Assembly: GCA_963822905.1 (NCBI GenBank) | Contig: CAWGJF010000001.1 | Coordinates: 806,001-870,000 of the forward strand | Source of the DNA: CAWGJF01 sp963822905 | GTDB lineage: Bacteria; Bacteroidota; Ignavibacteria; Ignavibacteriales; Ignavibacteriaceae | Reading direction: 5' to 3' | Length of the DNA: 64,000 nucleotides | In this document: positions 52,191-61,660 of the stretch, in pieces | Layout: the number at the start of each line of letters is the position of its first letter | Position numbering within the stretch: the first letter of the stretch is position 1 | Notes under the pieces: generated by a model | Told to the model about the DNA's origin: nothing | What the model saw: only the letters and a program-made list of their open reading frames with translations | Database searches by the model: none | Position numbers and translations under genes: made by a program

Positions 52191-52910
52191 TTATTGTTTA
52201 TTTAATTCCCAGTTATAAGGGAGAAATTTTATTTGAACTTCATTTTTATCCAGGAATTTTTTGTTGTTTACATTCATAAAAGATTTTACAGTATTAATTA
52301 ACGAACCATATTCTGCTTCAAAATATTTTCTGAACCATTTGAATAGTTCCGAAAGATAAAAGATCATGTTTTGCTCGTCCAGTCTGTTCTGATTTTTATC
52401 ATTTAAATAATATTTCGCATTTTCATTTAGTTTAGATAAAACCGTTATGCCTTCATAAGCATGACTTAAAAGCCTTGGGCAACTTTTTGCCGCACAAACC
52501 AATCCAAAATGCGAAAGAACAGAATTTATTTTCAGAACTTTTTGATTTTCTATCTCATCAAGTGATAATTCTTCACCTGCAATTCTGAATTTTTTCGTTT
52601 TAAAAAATCCGTCAAGATTCATTGGCGAATTAATTGGCAGGTTATCAATTACATTTTTAATTACACTTGCATTGTATGCGTTAATGTAAAAAGCTAGCTT
52701 TTCGTTTTCATCCAGGTTTGAAATATCTGCATTGCTGATTTTTTTTAGATATTCTTCAAACGATTTATTCTCTTTTATTTTTTGATAATCTACCAGGCCT
52801 TTATCATTCACTGCATTTTTTAATACTTCTGAAAACAATGAATGATCAAATAAAGAAGGCTGCGCACATAAATTTAGCAACAATATCAGGAACAAAAAAC
52901 CTTTATACAT
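52191..52910 (-). CDS. DUF547-domain exported protein
   Basis: 239 residues with a signal peptide (about 1-17, FLFLILLLNLCAQPS, possibly a lipobox at LNLCA). The DUF547 pattern is FYINAYNASVIKNVI, DGFFKTKKFRIAGEELSLDEIE, FGLVCAAKSCPRL and KFLPYNWELN. DUF547 proteins often sit in arsenosugar loci, as here; biochemical role unknown. Located 90 bp upstream of the peroxidase-like gene. Confidence 0.85.
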   Translation of the reverse strand: MYKGFLFLILLLNLCAQPSLFDHSLFSEVLKNAVNDKGLVDYQKIKENKSFEEYLKKISNADISNLDENEKLAFYINAYNASVIKNVIDNLPINSPMNLDGFFKTKKFRIAGEELSLDEIENQKVLKINSVLSHFGLVCAAKSCPRLLSHAYEGITVLSKLNENAKYYLNDKNQNRLDEQNMIFYLSELFKWFRKYFEAEYGSLINTVKSFMNVNNKKFLDKNEVQIKFLPYNWELNKQ

Positions 52911-52997
52911 TGAACTCCAAAATTTAAACTCAAAAATAAAAATAAGAGATCATGATTTCATCACGAAATCAGAAAAAGGATAAGAGAATAATTAAAA

Positions 52998-53921
52998 TTA
53001 CCGAACTGGTTGAGTTCCCGCTTTTGGTGCAAATGAATGTGAAGTTCCTTTTTTAACTACAAATACTCCGGCAAGAATAACGAAAGCAGCAATCACAATT
53101 TGGATTGTTAGTTTTTCATCTAGCACAAGCCATCCTAAAAATAAAGCAATAACCGGGTTTATATAAGCGTAGGTAGAAACGAGTGAAAGCGGGAGTTTTT
53201 TAATTGCATAAACATAGGATCCAAAACCAACAATTGAACCCATCACGGCAAGATAACCCAGGGCAATCATACTATTCCTTTCAAAGTAAAATTGAGAGGC
53301 TTCACCAAGCGATAATCCGATAGCAGTCTGAAGTACACCTGCAACTAACATTTGAACAGACGCACCCATTAACGGGTGAACATCAATTTTTTTATACTTC
53401 GAATAAACTGTTCCAAGTGCCCAGAAAAAGACTGCTGCCATTAGAGAAAGAACACCAAGCAGATTTTCTTTTACGAAAAGATATTTGAAATCATCTCCGA
53501 AAATTAAAACTACACCGGCAAGACCGAGTAGTAACCCGGCAAAAATTGTTTTGTTAATTTTAACTCCGGATGGAATTATTCCTTCAATCCCGACAATCCA
53601 GAATGGAACTGTAGTAATAAGCAATGCAGCTAAACCACTGGGAATCCACTGCTCGGCAACAACAACTAAACCGTTGCCGAGTCCAAGCATTAAAATACCG
53701 GGTATCGCAATTGGGATTAGCTCTTTTACTGATGGAAATGATTTTCCTGTTAATCTTAAATACAGGATAAAACCTGTGCCGGCAATAATCCATCTTAATC
53801 CTGCAAAAAGCATAGGAGGCATATGCTCAACACCAATCCGGATTGCGAGGTAGGTAGTTCCCCAGACAACACAGATATTGATCCAGGCAACTAAACCGCT
53901 TTTATCAGTTTTTTCAGGCAT
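52998..53921 (-). CDS. EamA/DMT-family transporter
   Basis: 307 residues with ten membrane segments in two EamA repeats (about 12-140 and 155-290). Motifs: WGTTYLAIRIGVEHMPPMLFAGLRWI in the first repeat, VSTYAYINPVIALFLGWLVLDEKL in the second. Substrate not predictable. Upstream of the arsenosugar genes on the same strand but separated by 87 bp. Confidence 0.9.
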   Translation of the reverse strand: MPEKTDKSGLVAWINICVVWGTTYLAIRIGVEHMPPMLFAGLRWIIAGTGFILYLRLTGKSFPSVKELIPIAIPGILMLGLGNGLVVVAEQWIPSGLAALLITTVPFWIVGIEGIIPSGVKINKTIFAGLLLGLAGVVLIFGDDFKYLFVKENLLGVLSLMAAVFFWALGTVYSKYKKIDVHPLMGASVQMLVAGVLQTAIGLSLGEASQFYFERNSMIALGYLAVMGSIVGFGSYVYAIKKLPLSLVSTYAYINPVIALFLGWLVLDEKLTIQIVIAAFVILAGVFVVKKGTSHSFAPKAGTQPVR

Positions 53922-54118
53922 ATAAAATTTTATTATTGAATCGGAGTTAAATATTGATTTATTATCACAGGTTTACAAATATACATCGTTCAAGTGTGTT
54001 TTATATCAAAAGAAATATCAAACTGCTTTACAATGATTCTTTCTTTTTCCTGAGGCTATAACTAATTTTGATAAGCGCAATTAATTTGATTTGGAAATTT
54101 GAAATAACGGAGAAAAAA

Positions 54119-55414
54119 ATGACAACAATAATTGATGTTTTTGGTAGAGAAATATTGGATTCACGGGGAAACCCTACACTTGAAGTTGAAGTTACGCTAG
54201 AAAGTGGAATTATGGGAAGAGCTGCTGTTCCAAGCGGCGCATCAACTGGTGAACACGAAGCTGTTGAATTAAGAGATGGAGATAAGAGTCGATACTCGGG
54301 TAAAGGTGTTCAAAAAGCAGTTGCAAATGTAAATGATAAAATAGCTGATGAAATTATTGATTTTGATGCAACCGAACAGGTAGCAATTGATCAGTTTTTA
54401 ATAAATCTTGATGGAACAGAAAATAAATCAGTTCTTGGAGCTAATGCTATTCTTGGAGTCTCACTTGCTTGTGCAAAAGCATCAGCGGAAACATTCGGAT
54501 TACCACTGTACAGATACATAGGCGGAACAAACGCACGCACTTTACCTGTTCCAATGATGAATGTTTTGAACGGCGGAAAGCATGCTGACAACACGGTTGA
54601 TTTCCAGGAATTTATGATAATGCCTGTTGGCGCACCAAGTTTTACCGAAGCTTTAAGAATGGGAGCGGAAACATTTCACGCACTAAAATCTGTTCTTTCA
54701 AAAAAAGGCTACAGCACTGCTGTTGGCGATGAAGGTGGTTTTGCACCGAACCTAAAATCAAATGAAGAAGCAATAGAATTAATTCTTGAAGCAATTACCA
54801 AAGCCGGATATAAAACCGGAACTGAAATTGCTGTCGCACTTGATCCAGCCTCAAGCGAGTTTTTCCTTAAAGAAAAAAATGCATACCATTTATTTAAATC
54901 TGCACCGAACAAAGAAATTCCAATTGAAAAAATGGTTGATTACTATGTAGACTGGGTAAATAAATATCCTATTGTTTCTCTTGAAGATGGTCTTGCTGAA
55001 GATGATTGGGAAGGCTGGAAGTTAATCACTGAAAAACTCGGCAGTAAAATTCAGCTTGTAGGAGATGATGTATTTGTTACGAATACAAAAAGACTTGCAA
55101 GAGGAATTGATGAAGGAGTAGCAAATTCAATTCTTATAAAAGTAAACCAGATTGGAACTTTATCTGAAACACTCGATGCAATTGAGATGGCAAAAAATGC
55201 AGGTTACACAAATGTAATTAGCCACAGATCAGGTGAAACAGAAGACACAACAATTGCAGATATTGCTGTTGCAACAAATGCTGGACAAATAAAGACTGGC
55301 TCACTTTCGCGGACTGACAGGATTGCAAAGTATAACCAGCTTTTACGAATTGAAGAAGAACTAGAAACAACAGCAGTTTTTCCGGGTATTAATGCTCTGA
55401 ATTTTAACGGTTAA
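54119..55414 (+). CDS. eno: Enolase
   Basis: 431 residues from the ATG at 54119, which follows CGGAG; an in-frame ATG at 54068 would add 17 residues with no family match. It interconverts 2-phosphoglycerate and phosphoenolpyruvate. Motifs: REILDSRGNPTLEVE, SGASTGEHEAVELRDGD, GDEGGFAPNL, SLEDGLAEDDWEGW, KVNQIGTLSET and SHRSGETEDTTIADIAVA. A terminator follows. The divergent EamA gene lies upstream. Confidence 0.97.
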   Translation: MTTIIDVFGREILDSRGNPTLEVEVTLESGIMGRAAVPSGASTGEHEAVELRDGDKSRYSGKGVQKAVANVNDKIADEIIDFDATEQVAIDQFLINLDGTENKSVLGANAILGVSLACAKASAETFGLPLYRYIGGTNARTLPVPMMNVLNGGKHADNTVDFQEFMIMPVGAPSFTEALRMGAETFHALKSVLSKKGYSTAVGDEGGFAPNLKSNEEAIELILEAITKAGYKTGTEIAVALDPASSEFFLKEKNAYHLFKSAPNKEIPIEKMVDYYVDWVNKYPIVSLEDGLAEDDWEGWKLITEKLGSKIQLVGDDVFVTNTKRLARGIDEGVANSILIKVNQIGTLSETLDAIEMAKNAGYTNVISHRSGETEDTTIADIAVATNAGQIKTGSLSRTDRIAKYNQLLRIEEELETTAVFPGINALNFNG

Positions 55415-55426
55415 TAAAATTATGCA

Positions 55427-55452
55427 GCCCGGTTTAATCACCGGGCTTTTTT
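55427..55452 (+). terminator. Intrinsic terminator after eno
   Basis: GCCCGGT (55427-55433) pairs with ACCGGGC (55440-55446), loop of six bases, then TTTTTT. Confidence 0.92.
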
Positions 55453-55491
55453 GTCTTTATACATTTTGAATTCTTACAAAAGAGGGACACA

Positions 55492-56877
55492 ATGGCTTCT
55501 TCACAAATCGTAAAATGCGAACAGTTAATTAAAAATAATAAAGTAGAATTTATCGATCTCAAAGCAATTGATTTAACAGGAAGATTACATCATATCTCGT
55601 TACCGGTTTATAATGGCATTCTTAAAAAGTTGGTTTCCGAAGGAGTTGGTTTTGATGGTTCAAGTTATGGGTTTAGAAAAGTTGAAAACAGCGATATGAT
55701 TTTGATTCCTGATTTAGATACAGCAACAATGGATCCGTTTCGTGAGTCACCAACTTTAAGTTTTTATTCGAATGTATTTTTAACAGATGATAAGAGAACG
55801 CCATTTAACCAGGATGGAAGATATCTTGCAAAAAAGGCTAAAGAACTTCTTAAAAAAGTTACTAGTGCAGATACAAGTTGGTGGGGTCCTGAATTTGAAT
55901 TTTATATTTTTTCAAATGTTGAATATGATACGAGGACTTCCACCTCATATTACAAAGTTGAACACGCAGAAGAATTTTTTAAAAAAGCTTATCATGCTGC
56001 CAATCCATTCGATGAGTATGATGACTTCCGGGATGAAGCATCAAAACTATTTAAGAAACAGGGAATAGAAGTTAAGTATCATCATCATGAAGTTGGTGAA
56101 AGAGGACAGCAGGAAATTGAAACATATTTTTCTGATCTTTTAACAACGGCAGACAACATTGTAACAGCAAAATATATTCTTTTCAACTTTGCAGAACAGC
56201 AAGGACTTCATGTTACTTTTATGCCGAAGCCAATGTATCATCAGTCGGGGAACGGTTTGCATTTGCATACGTATTTGACCAAAAACGGAAAAAACCTTTT
56301 TTACAAAAAAGGTGAGTATGCAAACCTTAGTGATACTGGTAGATATTTTATAGGCGGATTACTTCAGCACGGACCTGCACTTTCTGCATTTGCAAACCCA
56401 AGTACAAATTCATACAAAAGGCTTGTCCCGGGTTTTGAAGCTCCTGTAGCTTTAACTTATGGAAGAGGGAACAGGGCATCGGCAATCAGGATTCCCAAAT
56501 ATATTTCTAATCCGAATGAAACAAGAATCGAATACCGTCCACCAGATGCAACTATGAATCCATATTTGGGATTGATTTCAATTCTGCTTGCAGGGATTGA
56601 TGGGATAGTAAATAAAATTGATCCGGTTAAAGAAGGCTTTGGTCCTTATGATAAAAATTTTCTTGAAGATGATGATGTAAAAAATAATATTAAATTCCTG
56701 CCGAGGAATCTTGCCGAAGCTTTAGATGCGTTGGAAGTTGATAATGAATTCCTGAAACGTGGAAACATTTTTTCTGATGAATTGATTGAACAATGGATAA
56801 AAATTAAACAGGAAGAAATTCATTCAATCGGTACAATGCCTCACCCGTTTGAATATAAAATGTATTTTAATTTGTAG
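55492..56877 (+). CDS. glnA: Glutamine synthetase, type I
   Basis: 461 residues. Motifs: GFDGSSYGFRKVENSDMILIPD, WWGPEFEFYIF, HHHEVGERGQQEIE, KPMYHQSGNGLHLHTYL (ATP/glutamate site), NRASAIRIP and ETRIEYRPPDATMNPYL. It makes glutamine from glutamate and ammonia. Where adenylylated enzymes carry NLYDLPP, this protein reads NFLEDD, so the Tyr used for adenylylation is absent. Good ribosome site (GAGGGA). eno lies upstream beyond a terminator. Confidence 0.95.
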   Translation: MASSQIVKCEQLIKNNKVEFIDLKAIDLTGRLHHISLPVYNGILKKLVSEGVGFDGSSYGFRKVENSDMILIPDLDTATMDPFRESPTLSFYSNVFLTDDKRTPFNQDGRYLAKKAKELLKKVTSADTSWWGPEFEFYIFSNVEYDTRTSTSYYKVEHAEEFFKKAYHAANPFDEYDDFRDEASKLFKKQGIEVKYHHHEVGERGQQEIETYFSDLLTTADNIVTAKYILFNFAEQQGLHVTFMPKPMYHQSGNGLHLHTYLTKNGKNLFYKKGEYANLSDTGRYFIGGLLQHGPALSAFANPSTNSYKRLVPGFEAPVALTYGRGNRASAIRIPKYISNPNETRIEYRPPDATMNPYLGLISILLAGIDGIVNKIDPVKEGFGPYDKNFLEDDDVKNNIKFLPRNLAEALDALEVDNEFLKRGNIFSDELIEQWIKIKQEEIHSIGTMPHPFEYKMYFNL

Positions 56878-56936
56878 TAGCGATACGTTAAACAAACAGA
56901 ACCTTTTCCTCATTCAATTTTCATTAATAAAACAAA

Positions 56937-57827
56937 ATGAATTTTATCGGAGAAATCAGCGCACTATTAACGGCGCTTTGTTGGTCATTTACTGCCTATG
57001 CATTTACCGATGCTTCCAGGAGAGTCGGATCTATCCAGGTAAATATTGACAGGATGGTACTTGCAAGTATTTTTCTCTTTATAATTATTTCACTTTTTGG
57101 AATCAGTCTTGACCTGTCTTTCAATCAAATTAAAAACCTTGTTTTAAGCGGGTTTGTTGGGTTGGTTTTAGGGGACTCGTTTCTTTTCAAATGTTTCCAG
57201 ATGATTGGTGCCCGGCTCGGAATAATTTTGATGGCTCTTGTTCCGGTGATGAGCACATTACTTGCTCTTTTTTTTCTTGATGAACTAATTGCATTTACAG
57301 GGTTATTAGGAATGTTTCTTACTATCGCCGGTATATTACTTGTAGTTTTCGAAAGAAACCATGGAGGGAAAAATAATTTATCATCAAATAAACTTGGAAT
57401 ACTTTACGGAATCCTTGGTGCGTTGGGGCAGGCAAGCGGATTAATTTTTGCAAAATTTGCATTCCAGGAGGGCGAGTTAAACGGCTTCTCTGCAAGTTTC
57501 TTCAGGTTATCATCTGCTACGATTATTTTGTTCCCGGTTATTCTAATTTTCAGAAGATATAAAAATCCATTTAAAGTGTATTCAGTAAATCCAAAGGCAA
57601 TTAAATCTGTTTTGATTGGAACTACATTCGGACCAGTTGCAGGAATAACTTTAAGTCTTATAGCAATTGCAAACACAAAAATTGGAATAGCGTCAACACT
57701 TATGGCGATGATGCCTGTAATTATGCTGCCTATTTCAAAATATTATTTTAAAGAAAGTATTAGCTGGAAAGCAGTGATCGGTGCATTTGTAGCTGTTACA
57801 GGAGCGGCGATAATCTTTTTGAGATAG
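56937..57827 (+). CDS. EamA/DMT-family transporter
   Basis: 296 residues, ten membrane segments in two EamA repeats. Contains SALLTALCWSFTAYAFTDAS, GDSFLFKCFQMIGARLGIILMALVPV in the first half and PVAGITLSLIAIANTKIGIA in the second. Substrate unknown. Starts 59 bp after glnA and ends one base before the convergent macrodomain gene. Confidence 0.9.
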   Translation: MNFIGEISALLTALCWSFTAYAFTDASRRVGSIQVNIDRMVLASIFLFIIISLFGISLDLSFNQIKNLVLSGFVGLVLGDSFLFKCFQMIGARLGIILMALVPVMSTLLALFFLDELIAFTGLLGMFLTIAGILLVVFERNHGGKNNLSSNKLGILYGILGALGQASGLIFAKFAFQEGELNGFSASFFRLSSATIILFPVILIFRRYKNPFKVYSVNPKAIKSVLIGTTFGPVAGITLSLIAIANTKIGIASTLMAMMPVIMLPISKYYFKESISWKAVIGAFVAVTGAAIIFLR

Positions 57828-58340
57828 TTAGTTTTCTTCTAAGACTGAATTATAAACTTCCGTAGTTCGTTCATCAAAACAGACAAAAATTACTTTTTCT
57901 ATTATATCATTTTTTGCAAGAAAGTCTTTTACTACTCTAACGGCAATTCTTGTTGCTCTTTCAAGTGGGAAATGATAAACTCCAGTACTGATTCCAGGGA
58001 ATGCAATTGTTTTTATTTTATTTTCTACTGCAAGCTTGAGTGAATTTCTGTAACAGCTTGCAAGTAATTCATCTTCATTATTTTTCCCGCCATTCCACAC
58101 AGGACCAACAGTGTGAATAATAAATTTTGCTTTTAGTTTGAAGCCGGGCGAAATTTTTGCTTCCCCGGTTTTACAGCCTCCAAGCTTTTTATTGAATTCA
58201 AGAAGTTCCGGTCCGGCAGCCCTGTGAATTGCTCCGTCAACACCACCTCCACCAAGCAGGGAAGTGTTTGCGGCATTCACAATTGCATCCACATCAAGAA
58301 GTGTGATGTCACCTTTTTCAATAAAAATTTTTGTATTCAT
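57828..58340 (-). CDS. Macrodomain protein, O-acetyl-ADP-ribose deacetylase type
   Basis: 170 residues, a stand-alone macrodomain. Motifs: GDITLLDVDAIVNAANTSLLGGGGVDGAIHRAAG (ADP-ribose binding with the catalytic Asn/Asp region), GEAKISPGFKLKAKFIIHTVGPVW and AFPGISTGVYHFPLE. Bacterial relatives (YmdB type) remove acetyl or ADP-ribosyl groups. No ADP-ribosyltransferase is nearby. Confidence 0.93.
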   Translation of the reverse strand: MNTKIFIEKGDITLLDVDAIVNAANTSLLGGGGVDGAIHRAAGPELLEFNKKLGGCKTGEAKISPGFKLKAKFIIHTVGPVWNGGKNNEDELLASCYRNSLKLAVENKIKTIAFPGISTGVYHFPLERATRIAVRVVKDFLAKNDIIEKVIFVCFDERTTEVYNSVLEEN

Positions 58341-58482
58341 ATTAACTCCCGAATGAATAATAGAAAAATATAATTAAATAATAAAATCTGAGTTATCATA
58401 GTATTTAGAAAGATGAAATCAATTGCATCTAAAGACTAATTTGTGGAATTTTCGATATGAATTAAGAACAGATGAGTAAAAA

Positions 58483-59277
58483 TTGGGGATTATATTCGAT
58501 ATAAAAAAATTTGCACTTCACGATGGACCGGGAATCCGCACAACGGTATTCTTTAAAGGTTGTCCGCTTAGATGCTGGTGGTGCCAAAACCCTGAAAGCA
58601 TCCGGACTCTTCCTGAAAAAATCAAATTAGCTGCAGAGAATGTTTCATATAATAAATTATGCGAAGAAGAAATTTTTGGGAGGGATTATTCTGTTGAGGA
58701 AGTAATGTGGGAAGTCCTGAAAGACAGAATATTTTATGATGAATCCGGCGGCGGAGTGACTTTTTCAGGCGGCGAACCTATGATGCAGAATATTTTTCTG
58801 AAACAGTTATTAATAAGTTGCAAAGAAAATGGAATTCAAACCGCAATCGACACCTCGGGTTATTACCCCTCACGATTTACAAATGAAGTTTATAATTACA
58901 CCGACCTTTTTCTTTTCGATTTAAAATTAATCGATGACGAACTACATAAAAAATTTACTGATGTTTCAAATCAGTTAATTCTGAAAAATCTCGAACGACT
59001 GACCAGTTTAGGCAAAAAAGTTATTTTAAGAATTCCTTTAATTCCGGGAATCACTGATACAGAGGAAAACCTGGTTGCGATTTCATCAATTACTTCAACA
59101 TTAAAAAACATTAAACGAATAGATCTGCTTCCTTATAACGAAATCGCCGAATCAAAATACAAAAGGTTTAACAAGCCGTCTTCTTTAGATAAATTAAAAT
59201 CACAGTCAGAAGAAGAATTAATTAACATAAAATCTGTTTTTAATAATTTGGATATAGAAATTTTAATAAGGGGATAA
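58483..59277 (+). CDS. Glycyl-radical enzyme activase (radical SAM)
   Basis: 264 residues from a TTG. The radical SAM motif is CPLRCWWC, preceded by FALHDGPGIRTTVFFKG and followed by SGGGVTFSGGEPMMQ. It lacks the extra cysteine-rich ferredoxin insert found in many activases. It would install the glycyl radical on the enzyme encoded 1 bp downstream. An ATG at 58472 (ATGAGTAAAAATTGG) lies one frame off; one more A in the run would join it as MSKKLGIIFDI, so the TTG start may be an artefact of a missing base. Confidence 0.9.
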   Translation: MGIIFDIKKFALHDGPGIRTTVFFKGCPLRCWWCQNPESIRTLPEKIKLAAENVSYNKLCEEEIFGRDYSVEEVMWEVLKDRIFYDESGGGVTFSGGEPMMQNIFLKQLLISCKENGIQTAIDTSGYYPSRFTNEVYNYTDLFLFDLKLIDDELHKKFTDVSNQLILKNLERLTSLGKKVILRIPLIPGITDTEENLVAISSITSTLKNIKRIDLLPYNEIAESKYKRFNKPSSLDKLKSQSEEELINIKSVFNNLDIEILIRG

Positions 59278-59278
59278 A

Positions 59279-61642
59279 ATGAACGAGCGGATTAAAAAAC
59301 TTCGCGAGCAAACTTTAAATACACATCCCTCTCTTTCGCTGGAAAGAGCCAGACTCATTACTGATTTTTATTTAAGCGGACAGGCTGAAAAAGTTTCTGT
59401 ACCTGTTTCACGGTCGCTTGCATTCAAATTTATTCTTGAGAACAAATCGCTTTGTGTAAATGCGGGAGAACTGATTCTTGGTGAAAGAGGTCCCGCACCA
59501 CAAGCGACCCCAACTTACCCGGAAATCTGTACACACTCCCTTGAAGATTTCCAAATATTAAATAACAGGGAAAAAATTTCGTTCTCTGTCGATGATGAAA
59601 CAAGGAAATACCAGCTTGAAGAAATAATTCCTTTCTGGCAGGGGAGGTCAATACGTGATCGAATTTTTGAATCAGTTGACCAGGAATGGAAAAATGCTTA
59701 CGAAGCTGGAATCTTTACAGAATTTATGGAACAAAGAGCTCCCGGTCATACAGTTCTTGATGATAAAATTTATAAAAAAGGATTTAAGGATTTTATAGTT
59801 GATATCGAAAACTCTTTAAGCTCGCTTGATTTTTCAAATGACAAAGAAGCATTTGATAAAAGAGAAGAATTAAAAGCAATGAAAATTGCTGCCAAAGCTT
59901 TAATTGGATTTGCAAAGAGATATAGTATTCTCTTAAATGATTATGCTGAACAGGAAACAGACGCAGAAAGAAAAGCTGAGCTTGAAACCATGGCAGGCAT
60001 TTGCAACCGCGTCCCGGAAAATGTACCAAAAACTTTTTGGGAAGCTTTGCAGTATTACTGGTTTGTACACATTGGGGTTATAACCGAGCTCAATACCTGG
60101 GATTCATTCAACCCGGGAAGGCTTGACCAGCACCTCTATCCTTTTTACAAAAGAGATATTGAAACCGGACTTCTCACAAAAGAAAAAGCAAAGGAGCTGC
60201 TTCAATCATTCTGGATAAAATTCCACAACCAGCCTGCACCTCCTAAAGTCGGGGTGACTGCACAGGAAAGTAACACTTACACGGATTTCTGTTTGATAAA
60301 TCTCGGGGGTGTTAAAGAAAATGGTGAAGATGCAGTAAATGAATTAACGTATTTAATTCTTGATGTGATTGAAGAGATGAGATTGCTTCAGCCGAGCTCG
60401 ATGGTTCAGGTAAGCAAAAAAAATCCTGACCAGTTTTTAAGAAGAGCGTTAAAAATTATTAAAACCGGTTTTGGTCAGCCTTCAGTTTTTAATACGGATG
60501 CAATTATCCAGGAAATGTTAAGACAGGGAAAATCAATCTTTGATGCACGTAATGGTGGTGCGAGTGGTTGTGTTGAAACAGGGGCATTCGGAAAAGAGAG
60601 CTACATACTTACCGGGTATTTTAACATTCCAAAAATTTTTGAAATTACTTTGTACAATGGAATTGACACAAGATCCGGAAAGAAAATCGGATTGGAAACA
60701 GGTGATCCGATTTTATTTCAAACTTATGCTGAAGTGTTCGATGCATTTAAGAAACAACTAAATTATTTTATTGATATTAAAATTAACGGTAGTCTAATAA
60801 TTGAAAAGCTATGGGCAGAAATTCTTCCCGCACCGTTTCTTTCAATCCTTGTTGATGATTGCGTTAAAAACGGAAAAGATTATAATGCAGGTGGCGCAAG
60901 GTATAACACATCCTACATCCAGGGCGTTGGAATGGGAACAATTACTGATTGTCTTTCATCAATCAAGTATAATGTTTTCGATCAGAAAAGATTCACGATG
61001 AATAAATTGTTTGAAACATTAAACCATAATTTTGAAGGATTTGACCAGATTAGAAAAACTGTAATGGATGAAACTCCTAAATACGGAAATGATGATGACT
61101 CTGCTGATGATATTTTGAAAGAAGTGTTTGAATTATATTTCTCCGCTATTGACGGAAGAGCAAATACAAAAGGCGGGCATTTCAGGATTAATCTTCTGCC
61201 AACAACCTGTCACGTTTATTTCGGAAGTGTAATTGGTGCAACTCCGGATGGAAGACTTGCAAACAAACCTCTTTCGGAAGGAATTTCTCCAGTCCAGGGA
61301 GCAGACAGGAAAGGACCGACTGCAGTGATTAAATCTGCTTCCAAAATTGATCACATCAGAACTGGTGGAACTTTGCTGAATCAGAAATTTACTCCTGCAA
61401 TTCTTGCAGATGATACAGGAATCGAGCAGGTGCTTCATCTAGTCCGGGCTTACTTTAAAATGGATGGGCATCATATTCAATTTAATGTTGTGAATGCAGA
61501 AACTTTGCGTAAAGCGCAGAGAGAACCTGAAAACTACCGTGACTTAATTGTACGTGTGGCTGGTTACAGTGATTATTTTGTAAACCTCGGTCTGGATTTA
61601 CAGGAGGAAATCATTCAGAGAACTGAACACCAGGGATATTAA
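59279..61642 (+). CDS. hypD: Glycyl-radical enzyme, trans-4-hydroxyproline dehydratase (HypD)-like
   Basis: 787 residues. The active-site cysteine lies in GGASGCVETGAFGKE (Cys followed by V-E, as in dehydratase-type members rather than CC of pyruvate formate-lyase), and the glycyl-radical loop is RVAGYSDYF near the C-terminus. Regions such as ERARLITDFY, TPTYPEICTHSLED, EFMEQRAPGHTV and PKYGNDDDSADDI follow the HypD subfamily as I know it. HypD removes water from trans-4-hydroxyproline to give pyrroline-5-carboxylate. Its activase is immediately upstream. No pyrroline-5-carboxylate reductase is adjacent. The HypD assignment is strong but other dehydratases cannot be excluded. Confidence 0.85.
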   Translation: MNERIKKLREQTLNTHPSLSLERARLITDFYLSGQAEKVSVPVSRSLAFKFILENKSLCVNAGELILGERGPAPQATPTYPEICTHSLEDFQILNNREKISFSVDDETRKYQLEEIIPFWQGRSIRDRIFESVDQEWKNAYEAGIFTEFMEQRAPGHTVLDDKIYKKGFKDFIVDIENSLSSLDFSNDKEAFDKREELKAMKIAAKALIGFAKRYSILLNDYAEQETDAERKAELETMAGICNRVPENVPKTFWEALQYYWFVHIGVITELNTWDSFNPGRLDQHLYPFYKRDIETGLLTKEKAKELLQSFWIKFHNQPAPPKVGVTAQESNTYTDFCLINLGGVKENGEDAVNELTYLILDVIEEMRLLQPSSMVQVSKKNPDQFLRRALKIIKTGFGQPSVFNTDAIIQEMLRQGKSIFDARNGGASGCVETGAFGKESYILTGYFNIPKIFEITLYNGIDTRSGKKIGLETGDPILFQTYAEVFDAFKKQLNYFIDIKINGSLIIEKLWAEILPAPFLSILVDDCVKNGKDYNAGGARYNTSYIQGVGMGTITDCLSSIKYNVFDQKRFTMNKLFETLNHNFEGFDQIRKTVMDETPKYGNDDDSADDILKEVFELYFSAIDGRANTKGGHFRINLLPTTCHVYFGSVIGATPDGRLANKPLSEGISPVQGADRKGPTAVIKSASKIDHIRTGGTLLNQKFTPAILADDTGIEQVLHLVRAYFKMDGHHIQFNVVNAETLRKAQREPENYRDLIVRVAGYSDYFVNLGLDLQEEIIQRTEHQGY

Positions 61643-61660
61643 TTTTGAAAAATATTTAAT

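Noticed and set aside
54068..54118. Upstream in-frame ATG for enolase
   Set aside because: The extra 17 residues have no match to enolase and the ATG at 54119 has the ribosome site.
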